38,067 nucleotides of DNA from Streptomyces sp. GKU 895 (GTDB taxonomy: Bacteria; Actinomycetota; Actinomycetes; Streptomycetales; Streptomycetaceae). The first letter of the stretch is position 1, and each line of letters starts with the position of its first letter. The stretch spans positions 1 through 38,067 of the forward strand of contig MWJO01000084.1 of assembly GCA_002027195.1 (NCBI GenBank), read 5' to 3'. Made by a program: the position numbers and the translations under genes. Of this stretch, positions 1 to 8,536 are shown piece after piece. The notes under the pieces are model-generated. The model did not search any database and was not told the DNA's origin. It saw only the letters and a program-made list of their open reading frames with translations.

Positions 1-39
1 GGTGGCTCGGGCACCCGGTGCAGGCGAGGTCAGCGACGG

Positions 40-956
40 ATGCGTCCAACGACCCTGGCATGGCAGCGTCTTCCGGCCCGCTACCCCCACCACCGGCCGT
101 GGCTGCGCCGCATCCGCCCCCGCCTGGACGCCCTCGACCACGAGCTGCTCATCGCGCTGACCACGCCCTGGCTGTGGGTGCCGGACTGTCTGACCCCCCG
201 CCCCGAACGGGCCCGCCCCCACTTCGCCGACGAGCTCGACCGGCTCCGCGCCACCCCGCCGGACCTCCTCGACGCCGACTTCCGGGCCGCCTACCGCACC
301 GAGAGCGCGCTGCCGCCGGTCGTCGCCCACGGGCTCGCCGAGCCGGGCCGGTTCCTCGACCGGATCGTGGCGGCCCTCGACGCGTACTGGCACGCCTGTC
401 TGGCCGCCGACTGGTGGCGCGCGTGCAGAGCATCATGGAGGCCGACCTCGCCCACCAGGCGCGGGTGCTCGCCGAGCAGGGCGCAGGCGCGCTGTTCGCG
501 GGCCTCGACCGGCGGCTCGGCTGGGAGGACGGCCAACTCCTGCTGTCCACCGACGACTTCATGATCCAGGCGCCGTGGACGGACATGAGCATCGCCGGAC
601 GCGGTCTGGTGCTGCTGCCGTCCCTGTTCGCCCGCGGTGCCCAGCCCCTCATCGACCCCACCCGGCCGCCCACGATCATCTATCCGGCCCGCGGCAGCGC
701 CACCCTCTCCGCGGAGCCGCCGCCGGTCACCGACGACGCCCTGGTACGGCTGCTGGGCCGCCCCAGGGCCCGGCTCCTGCTCCTCCTGGCCGACCCCGCC
801 TCGACGACCGAACTGGCCCACCGTCTGGATGTCACGCCGGGCGCCGTCAGCCAGCATCTGGCGGTGCTCTACGACGCGGGGCTGCTCAGCAGGACACGGA
901 ACGGGAGGGTCGTGCGATATGCACGTACGGCCCTGGGAAACGCCTTGTGCCGCTAG
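40..956 (+). CDS. ArsR-like winged-helix regulator, broken by one frameshift
   Basis: This is a probable DNA-binding repressor with a large N-terminal effector-type domain (the DUF5937-like layout common in Streptomyces). The C-terminal fifth has a clear ArsR winged helix, with TTELAHRLDVTPGAVSQHL followed by an LYDAGLLSRTR turn and the wing NGRVVRYARTALG. The N-terminal half reads in frame 1 (MRPTTLAWQRLPARYP to AADWWR) and the rest in frame 3 (RVQSIMEADLAHQ onward). The two join cleanly at about 418-422 if one base is restored in the GGCGCGCG run, giving DWWRRVQSIMEADL. The ATG at 40 may not be the true start, because frame 1 stays open to the left edge and family members usually carry more N-terminal sequence. 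Its ligand cannot be told from the sequence. The stop at 954-956 is followed within 8 bases by a dispersed repeat. Confidence 0.72.
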
Positions 957-963
957 ACACCTA

Positions 964-1009
964 AGGGGCGCGGGGAACTGCGCGACCAGCCCCCACCGGC
1001 CTGCAGCCA
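964..1009 (+). repeat. Dispersed intergenic repeat, copy 1
   Basis: This copy contains the reverse complement of GCGCAGTTCCCCGCGCCCC (core at 965-985), followed by a CCAGCCCCCACCGGCCTGCAGCC tail split around position 990. It lies in the convergent gap between the ArsR-like gene and the chelatase gene, 8 bases after the former's stop. Copies 2 and 3 are at 14264-14310 and 26806-26850, with a degenerate relative at 34675-34720. The element is familiar from many Streptomyces intergenic regions. Confidence 0.75.
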
Positions 1010-1010
1010 A

Positions 1011-1751
1011 CTACGCGCCCACAACCGCCAGCGAAGGCACCCGAGCCTCGTCATACCGCTCAAGCAAAACCCGCGCCACCTCAGCGGAAGCCCCGAGCAC
1101 ATCCCCCAGCACATCCGCCTCCACCGCACCCCGAGCGATCCGGTCCGGCAGAAAACCGGGCGCAAGAACGTACGGCGCAACGGCGACCCGGGAACAGCCC
1201 AGGTCCCTCAACTCCCGTACCGCATCCTCGGTCCGAGGAAGCGCGGCGGAGGCGAACGCAGGTCGCACGGCGCACCAACCGGTGTGCCGCCACTCCCGCG
1301 CGATGTCTGCGATCACTGCGATCGCCTCCGGGTCCGTGGACCCCGCCGAGGCCAGCACGACCCCGGTCGAGGACTTGTCGGCGGGCGTCAACCCCGCCTC
1401 GTACAGCCGCCGTTCGAGCGCGGACAGCAGCAGCGGTGACGGGCCGAGGACGTCGGCCTGCCGGATCCGCAGCTGCGGCGGCGCGTCCCGCAGTACCGCC
1501 GGGATGTCCGCCTTCGCGTGGAACGCGCGGGTCAGGAGGAGGGGAAGGGCGACGACGTCGCGTACGCCCTCTGCCGCCAGGGACTCCAACACCCCCTGTA
1601 CGGAAGGGATGTTGAAGTCCAGGAAGCCCGTCTCCACCCGTACGTCCGGGCGCAGCGCGCGCACCCGGCGGACGAGGGCGTGCACCGTCGCGGCGTGCCG
1701 CGGATCGCGGCTGCCGTGGGCGATGACGAGAAGAACGGGCTTCCTGAACAA
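1011..1751 (-). CDS. Sirohydrochlorin chelatase (CbiX/SirB type)
   Basis: This enzyme is predicted to insert Fe2+ (or Co2+) into sirohydrochlorin, the last step to siroheme. The protein of 246 residues begins with the family hallmark LLVIAHGSRDPRH, whose histidine is the metal ligand. A second histidine is in LLLTRAFHAKADIP, and a second half repeats the fold (VLASAGSTDPEA), as in the two-domain actinobacterial form. The start is TTG at 1751-1749, just 5 bases after the permease stop, with a GGGG stretch upstream; no in-frame ATG is available nearby. It is the last gene of the leftward sulfate-assimilation unit. That suits its role, because the sulfite reductase encoded at the head of the unit needs siroheme. 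The metal used in vivo is inferred from context. Confidence 0.88.
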   Translation of the reverse strand: MFRKPVLLVIAHGSRDPRHAATVHALVRRVRALRPDVRVETGFLDFNIPSVQGVLESLAAEGVRDVVALPLLLTRAFHAKADIPAVLRDAPPQLRIRQADVLGPSPLLLSALERRLYEAGLTPADKSSTGVVLASAGSTDPEAIAVIADIAREWRHTGWCAVRPAFASAALPRTEDAVRELRDLGCSRVAVAPYVLAPGFLPDRIARGAVEADVLGDVLGASAEVARVLLERYDEARVPSLAVVGA

Positions 1752-1756
1752 CGGAC

Positions 1757-2667
1757 TTACCCCTTCACCAGCAGGCCGCGGCTGCGCAGCACCCGCCGCT
1801 CCAGCGGGCTGAAGATCAGCAGGTCGACGGCGATGCCGACGAACAGGATCAGGAAGATCGCCTCGAAGATCATCGGCATGGAGCTGGCGTTGCGGCCGTT
1901 CTCCAGGAGCGCGCCGAGACCGATGCCGAGGTCGGGCGAGGAGGCGATGATCTCCGCCGCCATCAGCGAGCGCCAGGAGAACGCCCAGCCCTGCTTCAGA
2001 CCGGCGAGATAGCCGGGCAGCGCGGCCGGCAGCACGATGTGCCAGGCGCCCCTCCAGCCGGTCGCGCCCATCGTGCGGCCGCCCGCAGGAACAGCGGCGG
2101 CACCTGGTCGATGCCGGAGACGAGACCGTTGGCGATGGACGGGACCGCGCCGAGCAGGATCACCGCGTACATCATCGAGTTGTTCAGCCCCAGCCACAGC
2201 ACGGCCGGCGGCACCCACGCCACCGACGGCAGCGACTGCAGGCCCGACAGGACGGGGCCGATGGCCGCGCGGACGAACTTCACCCGGGCGACGACCAGTC
2301 CGAGCGGGGTGCCGATCGCGAGGGCCAGCAGGAAGCCGAGCAGACCGCGCTCGACGCTGGTCCAGATGTAGCCGAGGAGCTTGCCCTCCAGCCACGCGTC
2401 CTTGAACTCGGTGGCCACGTCGGAGGGGGAGGGCAGCTTGGTCGGATCGGTGACGATGTTGAAGGAGATCAGGCCCTGCCAGATCACCAGCACCACGGCG
2501 GTCGCCACGAGCGGCGGGAGGATCTTGGTGCGGGCGGTCACGGAGAACGGCGTCCGGGTGGTGGCCGACGTCTCCAGGGCGTCCAGACCGGCCTCCAGAC
2601 CGGCGGACCGCTCCCGTGTCTCGTCCGTCCGGGCCGTCTGGGCCGTCTGAGTGTCACTGCTGGCCAT
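1757..2667 (-). CDS. ssuC: ABC transporter permease for sulfonate/taurine-type substrates, one frameshift
   Basis: This is the inner-membrane channel subunit of an SsuABC/TauABC-type importer (BPD_transp_1 fold). The first part (MASSDTQTAQ onward) has a cytoplasmic N-terminus of about 50 residues, then hydrophobic segments beginning ILPPLVATAVVLVIWQGL. The EAA-loop region falls at the break: frame 1 runs to VPPLFLRA, and the rest reads GRTMGATGWRGAWHIVLPAALPG in another frame. Restoring one base at about 2079-2084 (GGCCGCCC) yields LRAGRTMGATG, which is what the family shows. The start at 2667 overlaps the end of the ATPase gene by 14 bases and has GGGGAG upstream, suggesting translational coupling. 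The stop is 5 bases before the chelatase start. The exact substrate is inferred from the neighbours and the binding protein. Confidence 0.85.
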
Positions 2668-3437
2668 GACGGCGGATCTCCCCACGCAGTTGATCGGTGA
2701 TCTCAAGGGACAGTTCGGCCACGGGGGCGTCCTCGATGCGGCGCGGCTGCGGGATGGCGACCGTCCACTCGCGCGCGATCCGGCCCGGCCGCGACGACAG
2801 CAGGACGACCCGCTGGGCCAGCCGCACCGCCTCGCGCACGTTGTGCGTGACGAACAGGACGGACAGCCCCGTCTCCTCCCAGATCCGGGTCAGTTCGTCG
2901 TGCAGCACGTCCCGCGTGATCGCGTCCAGCGCCGCGAACGGCTCGTCCATGAGCAGCAGCCGGCTCTCCTGGGCCAGCGCCCGGGCGAGCGCCACCCGCT
3001 GGCGCATACCGCCGGACAGCTCGTGCACCCGCTTGCCGTACGAGCCCTTGAGCCGGACCAGTTCGAGCAGCTCCTCGGCGCGGGTGCGCCGGTCGCTCTT
3101 CGCGACTCCGCCCAGTTTCAGGGCGAGTTCGATGTTCTTGCCCGCGGTCAGCCACGGGAACAGGGCGTGCTCCTGGAACATCAGAGCCGGACGCCCATCG
3201 GTCTTGATGCTGCCGGCGCTCGGGTCGTCGAGACCCGCCACCAGGTTGAGCAGCGTGGACTTGCCACAGCCCGAGGCCCCCAGGAGGGTGACGAACTCGC
3301 CCGGCGCGACATCGAGCGTGATGTCGTCGAGGACGAGCTGCTGCCCGGCGGCCGCCGAAGGACTTCGAGACATGCTCGATGCGGGCGGCGTACTCGACCG
3401 ACTCGGCCTGTTCGGCCTTGGCAACCGCGGTGGCCAT
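2654..3437 (-). CDS. ssuB: ABC transporter ATPase for sulfonate/taurine-type substrates, one frameshift near the N-terminus
   Basis: This is the cytoplasmic ATPase that powers the importer. It has Walker A LLGASGCGKST, a Q-loop in FQEHALFPWL, the signature LSGGMRQRVALARAL, Walker B LLLMDEPFAALD and the H-loop FVTHNV. The true N-terminus is MATAVAKAEQAES from ATG 3437, preceded by AGGAGGTGA. This frame covers EHVSKSFGG and then loses phase at about 3349-3352; the remainder (AGQQLVLDDITLDV) is in another frame. Two bases lost (or one gained) in the GGCGGCCGCCGG stretch would explain it and give FGGPAGQQL. The next in-frame start inside the second frame gives an unnatural leader and is rejected. 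The gene lies between the binding-protein and permease genes. Confidence 0.86.
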
Positions 3438-3473
3438 GGTCGTCACCTCCTGGGAACTCTCGGGGATCGGGGC

Positions 3474-4586
3474 TTACTTGACGCCGAGCCCGGCGTCGTC
3501 GACCGTGCTCTCGCCGTCGGCCTTGAGGACCTTGTTCAGCAGCGTGAGGTCATAGATGCCCTTGAGCAGCGGGTCCTCCAGCAGACCGGCCTTCACCGCG
3601 TGCTCCGCCTCGGTGTTGAGGGTGGAGGCCAGCGGGTCGTTGGTGAACTGGATGGACTTCCACGCCGGGTCCAGGACCTCCGCGGGCAGTGCCTTGCCGG
3701 AGTCGGCCTCCAGCTGCTTGTTCGCCGCGGCCTTCGCCTCGTCCGGGTTGGCGTTGATCCACTTGTTGGTCTCGACGGAGGCCTTCAGGACCGCCTCGAC
3801 CGCCTTCGGGTGCTCCTTGAGGAACTTCTGCGACACGATGATGTTCGTGATCACGAACTTCTTGTCCGGCCACAGGTCGGACTCGTCGAGCAGCACCTTC
3901 GCGCCCCCGGCGACCAGCTTCGACGCGGTCGGCTCCGGCACCCAGGCGCCGTCGAGGGAACCGGCCTTGTAGGCGTCCGGGGTGACCTTGTTGTCGGTGC
4001 GGATGACCGACACGTCACCCTTGCCGCTCTCGGCGTCGACCTTCCAGCCCTGGTCCGCGATCCAGTTGAGGAACGCCACGTCCTGCGTGTTGCCGAGCTG
4101 CGGGGTGGCGATCTTCTTGCCCTTGACGTCCTTCAGGGACTTGATCTTCTTGGGGTTGACGACGAGCTTCACACCGCCGGACGCCGAACCGCCGATGATG
4201 CGCAGGTTGGTGCCCTTGGACTTGGTGTAGCCGTTGATCGACGGGGAGGGGCCGATCCAGCCGATGTCGATGGAGCCCGAGTTGAGGGCCTCGATCTCGG
4301 ACGGGCCCGCGTTGAAGACCTGGTACTTCGCCTCCGTGGCGCCGAGCTCCTTCTGGAAGTAGCCCTTCTGGTTGGCGACCAGCGCGGTGGCGTGGGTCAG
4401 GTTGCCGAAGTAGCCGATCTTGACGGAGTCGAGTCCGTCGATCTTCTCGGAGCCGGCGGCGACCTTCGCCTTGGAGTTGTCGTCCTTGGAGTCCGACCCG
4501 TACCCGCAGGCGCCGAGCGCCAGCAGCGGAAGAGCGGCGGCCACGGCGGCGCCGCGGCGAAGGAACGTTGAGCGGTTGACAGGCAC
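3474..4586 (-). CDS. ssuA: Sulfonate/taurine-type substrate-binding lipoprotein
   Basis: This is the extracellular solute-binding component of the importer. The start is taken as GTG 4586 (MPVNRSTFLRRG), with AGAGGA nine bases upstream, rather than the further-upstream GTG at 4619. The first 27 residues form a lipoprotein signal with lipobox L-G-A-C, so Cys27 would be lipidated and anchored outside the membrane. The mature protein has the NMT1/SsuA periplasmic-binding pattern: VKIGYFGNLTHATALVANQK near the start, then SIDIGWIGPSPSINGY and DVKGKKIATPQLGNTQDVA. The family binds aliphatic sulfonates or taurine, and placement after cysN supports a sulfur substrate, though sulfate esters cannot be excluded. 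The frame is intact, unlike its two partners. Confidence 0.9.
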   Translation of the reverse strand: MPVNRSTFLRRGAAVAAALPLLALGACGYGSDSKDDNSKAKVAAGSEKIDGLDSVKIGYFGNLTHATALVANQKGYFQKELGATEAKYQVFNAGPSEIEALNSGSIDIGWIGPSPSINGYTKSKGTNLRIIGGSASGGVKLVVNPKKIKSLKDVKGKKIATPQLGNTQDVAFLNWIADQGWKVDAESGKGDVSVIRTDNKVTPDAYKAGSLDGAWVPEPTASKLVAGGAKVLLDESDLWPDKKFVITNIIVSQKFLKEHPKAVEAVLKASVETNKWINANPDEAKAAANKQLEADSGKALPAEVLDPAWKSIQFTNDPLASTLNTEAEHAVKAGLLEDPLLKGIYDLTLLNKVLKADGESTVDDAGLGVK

Positions 4587-4711
4587 GGGAGGGTTTCCTC
4601 TCGGAGGCCCGGCGGTCACGGTCTCTCAGGTCGTGGCCGGGAGGTCGGCAGGTCTTCGTCTCTTCCGGGACGTCGGGTGGGGGGACAGGGCGCGCAGGCA
4701 GTGCGCGTACG

Positions 4712-4816
4712 TCATCGCGCACATCGCGCGACTCCGCCCTGTCCGCTGCCGAGGTCACCGCTGCCGACGCGGCCGCCCTCCTTGGCGAACGTGGAGAAGT
4801 AGTCGGTGGAGTTCAT
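4712..4816 (-). CDS. Possible small ORF between cysN and the binding-protein gene
   Basis: An ATG one base after the cysN stop opens a 34-residue frame (MNSTDYFSTFAKEGG, then a Gly/Ser/Arg-rich end). The following 125 bases to the binding-protein start hold no other gene. Position immediately behind cysN would allow re-initiation, but the sequence matches no family I recognise and its second half has low complexity. It may be chance, or a remnant. It accounts for part of the only sizeable gap inside the operon. Confidence 0.22.
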   Translation of the reverse strand: MNSTDYFSTFAKEGGRVGSGDLGSGQGGVARCAR

Positions 4817-4817
4817 G

Positions 4818-6152
4818 TCAGAAGTCCCACCCGTCGTCCTCGGCCTCGTCCTTGACGGGCTCGGGGGACGCGAACGACTCGCCGACCATGCCCGCGGTGA
4901 GCGTGGTGCCGTCGCTGGGGTCGATCAGGATGAACGAGCCCGTGCGGCGTGAGTCGGCGTAGGAGTCCACCGGCAGCGGTTCCGCGGTGCGGATCTTCAC
5001 ACGGCCGATGTCGTTGGCGACGAGCTGTCCCGGGTGCGGGTGCAGGGACAGGTCGTCGAGCGTGAGGCGGGAGGGGATGTCCTTGACGATCGCCTTCACT
5101 GTGCGGGTGCCGTGCTTGAGCAGGACCCGGTGACCGACGGTCAGCGGCGCGTCGGCGACGTGGCACACGGTCGCCTCGATGTCCTGGGTGGTCGGCGGCG
5201 CGTCCTTGCTGGGCACGATGAGGTCGCCGCGCGAGATGTCGATGTCGTCCTCCAGGAGAACGGTCACCGACTGGGTGGTCCAGGCCACGTCGACGGACTG
5301 ACCGAGCAGGTCGATGCCGGCGATCTTCGAGGCGTGACCCGAGGGCAGCACGGTGACCGCCTCGCCGACGCGGAAGGAACCGGCGGCGATCTGACCGGCG
5401 TACCCCCGGTAGTCGGGGTGCTCGGCGGTCTGCGGGCGGATCACGTACTGCACGGGCAGGCGGGCGTGGCAGTGGCTCAGGTCGTGGGTGACCGGGACCG
5501 TCTCCAGGTGCTCCAGGACGGTCGGGCCGCCGTACCAGTCCATGTTGGCGGACGGCTCCACCACGTTGTCACCGGCGAGCGCCGAGATCGGGATCGCGGT
5601 GACCTCGGGGACGCCCAGCTCGGTCGCGTACGCCGTGAACTCCTCGGCGATCGCGGCGAACACGGACTCCTGGTAGTCGACGAGGTCCATCTTGTTGACC
5701 GCGAGGACGACGTGCGGCACCCGGAGCAGCGCCGCGAGGGCGGCGTGCCGGCGGGTCTGCTCGACGACGCCGTTGCGGGCGTCGATGAGGATCACCGTCA
5801 GCTCGGCCGTGGAGGCACCCGTCACCATGTTGCGGGTGTACTGCACATGGCCGGGGGTGTCGGCGAGGATGAACCGCCGCTTGGCCGTGGCGAAATAGCG
5901 GTACGCCACGTCGATCGTGATGCCCTGCTCGCGCTCGGCGCGCAGACCGTCCGTGAGGAGCGCGAGGTCGGGGCCCTCCTGGCCGCGCGACGCGGAGGCA
6001 CGCTCGACGGCCTCCAACTGGTCGGTGAGGACCGACTTGGAGTCGTGCAGCAGCCGGCCGACGAGGGTGGACTTGCCGTCGTCGACGGAGCCCGCGGTCG
6101 CGAACCGCAGCAGGGTCGTCTCCGAGAGCGCCTCGGAAGTGGTGGTGCTCAT
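4818..6152 (-). CDS. cysN: Sulfate adenylyltransferase large (GTPase) subunit
   Basis: CysN is the regulatory GTPase that drives ATP sulfurylase (CysDN): sulfate plus ATP to adenosine 5'-phosphosulfate (APS). The 444-residue protein has GSVDDGKST (residues 21-29, P-loop), DTPGHVQYTRNM (G3) and NKMDLVD (G4), then two elongation-factor-like beta-barrel domains. There is no fused APS kinase domain at the C-terminus; that activity is the separate CysC gene upstream. The start MSTTTSEAL at 6152 lies 2 bases after the cysD stop. The protein ends in an acidic tail (DEAEDDGWDF). It is cytoplasmic and forms a heteromer with CysD. Confidence 0.96.
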   Translation of the reverse strand: MSTTTSEALSETTLLRFATAGSVDDGKSTLVGRLLHDSKSVLTDQLEAVERASASRGQEGPDLALLTDGLRAEREQGITIDVAYRYFATAKRRFILADTPGHVQYTRNMVTGASTAELTVILIDARNGVVEQTRRHAALAALLRVPHVVLAVNKMDLVDYQESVFAAIAEEFTAYATELGVPEVTAIPISALAGDNVVEPSANMDWYGGPTVLEHLETVPVTHDLSHCHARLPVQYVIRPQTAEHPDYRGYAGQIAAGSFRVGEAVTVLPSGHASKIAGIDLLGQSVDVAWTTQSVTVLLEDDIDISRGDLIVPSKDAPPTTQDIEATVCHVADAPLTVGHRVLLKHGTRTVKAIVKDIPSRLTLDDLSLHPHPGQLVANDIGRVKIRTAEPLPVDSYADSRRTGSFILIDPSDGTTLTAGMVGESFASPEPVKDEAEDDGWDF

Positions 6153-6154
6153 GC

Positions 6155-7093
6155 TTAGAAGTACCCCTCGCGCTTGCGGTCTTCCATCGCGGCCTCGGAC
6201 ATCTTGTCGTCGGCGCGGGTCGCGCCGCGCTCGGTGAGCCGGGAGGCGGCGATCTCCGTGATGACCTGCTCCAGGGTCACGGCGTCGGAGTCCACGGCAC
6301 CGGTGCAGGACATGTCGCCGACCGTGCGGTAGCGCACCAGGCGCTTCTCCACGGTCTCCGTCTCCTTCGGGCCGCCCCACTCACCGGCCGTCAGCCACAT
6401 CCCGGCCCGCTGGAACACCTCACGCTCGTGCGCGAAGTAGATCTCCGGCAGTTCGATGCCCTCGCGGGCGATGTACTGCCAGACGTCCAGCTCGGTCCAG
6501 TTGGACAGCGGGAAGACGCGGACGTGCTCGCCGGGGGCGTGCCGTCCGTTGTAGAGGTTCCACAGCTCGGGCCGCTGCCGGCGCGGGTCCCACTGGGAGA
6601 ACTCGTCCCGCAGCGAGAACACCCGCTCCTTGGCCCGGGCCTTCTCCTCGTCCCGTCGGCCGCCGCCGAAGACGGCGTCGAACTTCTCCGCCTGGATCTT
6701 CTCGGTCAGCGGCAGCGTCTGGAGCGGGTTGCGGGTGCCGTCCGCACGCTCCTTCAGCACACCCCGGTCGATGTAGTCCTGCACGGAGGCGACATGCAGC
6801 CGCAGCCCGTGCTTGGCCACCGTGCGGTCCCGGTACTCCAGCACCTCGGGGAAGTTGTGTCCGGTGTCCACGTGCAGCAGCGAGAAGGGGATCGCCGCCG
6901 GGGCGAACGCCTTCAGCGCGAGATGCAGCATGACGATGGAGTCCTTGCCGCCGGAGAACAGGATCACCGGCCGCTCGAACTCACCCGCCACCTCACGGAA
7001 GATGTGCACCGCCTCCGACTCGAGAGCGTCCAAGTGCGAGAGGGCGTACGGAGCTTGCGTGCCCTCCGTCACCGCCGTGACGGTCGTCGTCAT
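6155..7093 (-). CDS. cysD: Sulfate adenylyltransferase small subunit
   Basis: This is the catalytic adenylyltransferase subunit of ATP sulfurylase, 312 residues and of the usual family length. The PP-loop motif SGGKDS is at residues 47-52. Further family landmarks are LLHVDTGHNFPEV, FGGGRRDEEKARAKER and PLSNWTELDVWQYI. The C-terminal RKREGYF is the conserved CysD ending. The start ATG 7093 overlaps the cysC stop as ATGA, so translation is probably coupled. Its product APS feeds both the kinase (CysC) and the reductase (CysH) encoded in the same unit. Confidence 0.97.
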   Translation of the reverse strand: MTTTVTAVTEGTQAPYALSHLDALESEAVHIFREVAGEFERPVILFSGGKDSIVMLHLALKAFAPAAIPFSLLHVDTGHNFPEVLEYRDRTVAKHGLRLHVASVQDYIDRGVLKERADGTRNPLQTLPLTEKIQAEKFDAVFGGGRRDEEKARAKERVFSLRDEFSQWDPRRQRPELWNLYNGRHAPGEHVRVFPLSNWTELDVWQYIAREGIELPEIYFAHEREVFQRAGMWLTAGEWGGPKETETVEKRLVRYRTVGDMSCTGAVDSDAVTLEQVITEIAASRLTERGATRADDKMSEAAMEDRKREGYF

Positions 7094-7653
7094 GCCAGTC
7101 CCCTCTCGGTGAGCAGCGCGTGGACCGCGGCCGCGGACTCCTGGACGGTCTGGTTCTGGGACTCGATCCGCAGATCGGGCGACTCGGGCGCCTCGTACGG
7201 GTCGTCGACACCCGTCAGCCCGGTCAGCTCGCCCGCGGCCTGCTTGGCGTACAGACCCTTCACATCGCGTACGGAGCACACCTCGACCGGAGTCGCCACG
7301 TGCACCTCGAGGTACGCGGCCCCGCTCTCCTGGTGGCGCTTGCGCACCGCCTCACGGCTGTCCGCGTACGGCGCGATCACCGGGACCAGCGCCTTGACGC
7401 CGTTACGGGCGAGCAGCTCGGCGAGGAAGCCGATGCGCTGCACGTTGGTGTGCCGGTCCTCGCGGCTGAAACCGAGGCCCGCGGAGATGAACTCGCGGAT
7501 CTCGTCGCCGTCGAGCACCTCGACGAGGTGGCCCTCCTCGCGCAGCCGGCCGGCCAGCTCGTACGCGATGGTGGTCTTGCCGGCACTCGGCAGACCCGTG
7601 AGCCAGACGGTGGCTCCGGTCGTCACTTGGTTCTCCTGGGTTGTCGTCGTCAT
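7090..7653 (-). CDS. cysC: Adenylyl-sulfate kinase
   Basis: APS kinase phosphorylates APS to PAPS with ATP. The 187-residue protein has the Walker A GLPSAGKTT (residues 20-28), then LDGDEIREF and the family segment LGFSREDRHTNVQRIGFLA. Next come PVIAPYADSREAVR and a lid region VKGLYAKQAAGELTGLTGVDDPYE, which matches APS kinases well. Both ends overlap neighbours by 4 bases (ATGA). Because CysH carries the iron-sulfur signature of APS reductases, PAPS made here may serve sulfotransfer as well as reduction; that division is inference. Confidence 0.96.
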   Translation of the reverse strand: MTTTTQENQVTTGATVWLTGLPSAGKTTIAYELAGRLREEGHLVEVLDGDEIREFISAGLGFSREDRHTNVQRIGFLAELLARNGVKALVPVIAPYADSREAVRKRHQESGAAYLEVHVATPVEVCSVRDVKGLYAKQAAGELTGLTGVDDPYEAPESPDLRIESQNQTVQESAAAVHALLTERGLA

Positions 7654-8360
7654 CCGTGCAGCCCGCACTCGGTCTTGCCGCGCCCGGCCCAGCGGCCGGC
7701 GCGCGCGTCCTCGCCCTCCAGCACCCGGCGGGTGCAGGGGGCGCAGCCGACGGAGGCGTAACCGTCCATCAGCAGCGGGTTGGTGAGGACGCCGTGCTCG
7801 GCGACGTACGCGTCCACGTCGTCTTGGGTCCAGCGGGCGATCGGGGAGATCTTGACCTTCTGCCGCTTCTCGTCCCAGCCGACGACCGGGGTGTTCGCCC
7901 GGGTCGGGGACTCGTCGCGGCGCAGGCCGGTCGCCCAGGCCAGGTAGTTCGTCAGGCCCTGCTCCAGGGGCTGCACCTTGCGCAGCTTGCAGCACAGGTC
8001 CGGGTCGCGGTCGTGCAGCCTGGGGCCGTACTCCGCGTCCTGCTCGGCGACCGTCTGACGGGGGGTGAGCGTGATGACGTTGACGTCCATCACGGCCTCG
8101 ACCGCGTCCCGGGTGCCGATGGTCTCCTCGAAGTGGTAGCCGGTGTCGAGGAAGACGACGTCGACGCCCTTCATCGCGCGGGAGGCGAGATGCGCGACCA
8201 CCGCGTCCTCCATGGACGAGGTCACGCAGAAGCGCTTGCCGAAGGTGTCGACCGCCCACTGGAGGATCTCCAGGGCGGAGGCGTCCTCCAGGTCGCGGCC
8301 CGCCTGCTCGGCGAGGGCCTTGAGCTCGTCGGTCGTGCGCTCTTCCTGAGTCGTGGTCAT
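7650..8360 (-). CDS. cysH: Phosphoadenylyl/adenylyl-sulfate reductase of the [4Fe-4S] type
   Basis: CysH reduces activated sulfate to sulfite using thioredoxin-type reductant. The 236 residues contain the substrate-binding region VTSSMEDAVV and LDTGYHFEET. A four-cysteine cluster motif is formed by Cys123-Cys124 and Cys206-x2-Cys209, and the C-terminal ECGLH carries the catalytic cysteine at 232. The extra CC/CxxC pairs are the mark of bacterial enzymes that hold a [4Fe-4S] cluster and prefer APS over PAPS. The gene is overlapped by 4 bases at both ends, by the zinc-ribbon gene upstream and by cysC downstream. Confidence 0.95.
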   Translation of the reverse strand: MTTTQEERTTDELKALAEQAGRDLEDASALEILQWAVDTFGKRFCVTSSMEDAVVAHLASRAMKGVDVVFLDTGYHFEETIGTRDAVEAVMDVNVITLTPRQTVAEQDAEYGPRLHDRDPDLCCKLRKVQPLEQGLTNYLAWATGLRRDESPTRANTPVVGWDEKRQKVKISPIARWTQDDVDAYVAEHGVLTNPLLMDGYASVGCAPCTRRVLEGEDARAGRWAGRGKTECGLHG

Positions 8361-8536
8361 ATCTGATCTCCCCCTGCGTCATGGTGCTGAAGGCCGCGGG
8401 CGAGCAGCCCGAGGAACTTCAGCTGGAATGCGCGGTTGCACGCCGTGCATTCCCACGCGCCGTGGCCCTGCTCGGACGGGCGGAGGTCCTCGTCGCCGCA
8501 GTAGGGGCAGTAGAAGGGGGCGGCCCGCTCGCTCAC
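8357..8536 (-). CDS. Small zinc-ribbon protein in the sulfite reductase operon
   Basis: This 59-residue protein begins VSERAAPFYCPYCG from GTG 8536 and overlaps the sulfite reductase stop (GTGA) and the cysH start (ATGA). Two CxxC knuckles (Cys10/Cys13 and Cys30/Cys33) separated by 16 residues form a zinc- or iron-binding rubredoxin-like ribbon, followed by the helix FQLKFLGLLARGLQ. The same small protein sits in this position in other Streptomyces, so it is likely a real conserved gene. Its function is not established to my knowledge. Coupling on both sides suggests a role in electron delivery, or in metal or cluster handling for the two reductases; this is inference. Confidence 0.85.
   Translation of the reverse strand: MSERAAPFYCPYCGDEDLRPSEQGHGAWECTACNRAFQLKFLGLLARGLQHHDAGGDQI

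Noticed and set aside
2697..4571. A 624-codon plus-strand frame
   Set aside because: It is antisense to the transporter ATPase and binding protein, which have clear motifs on the other strand.
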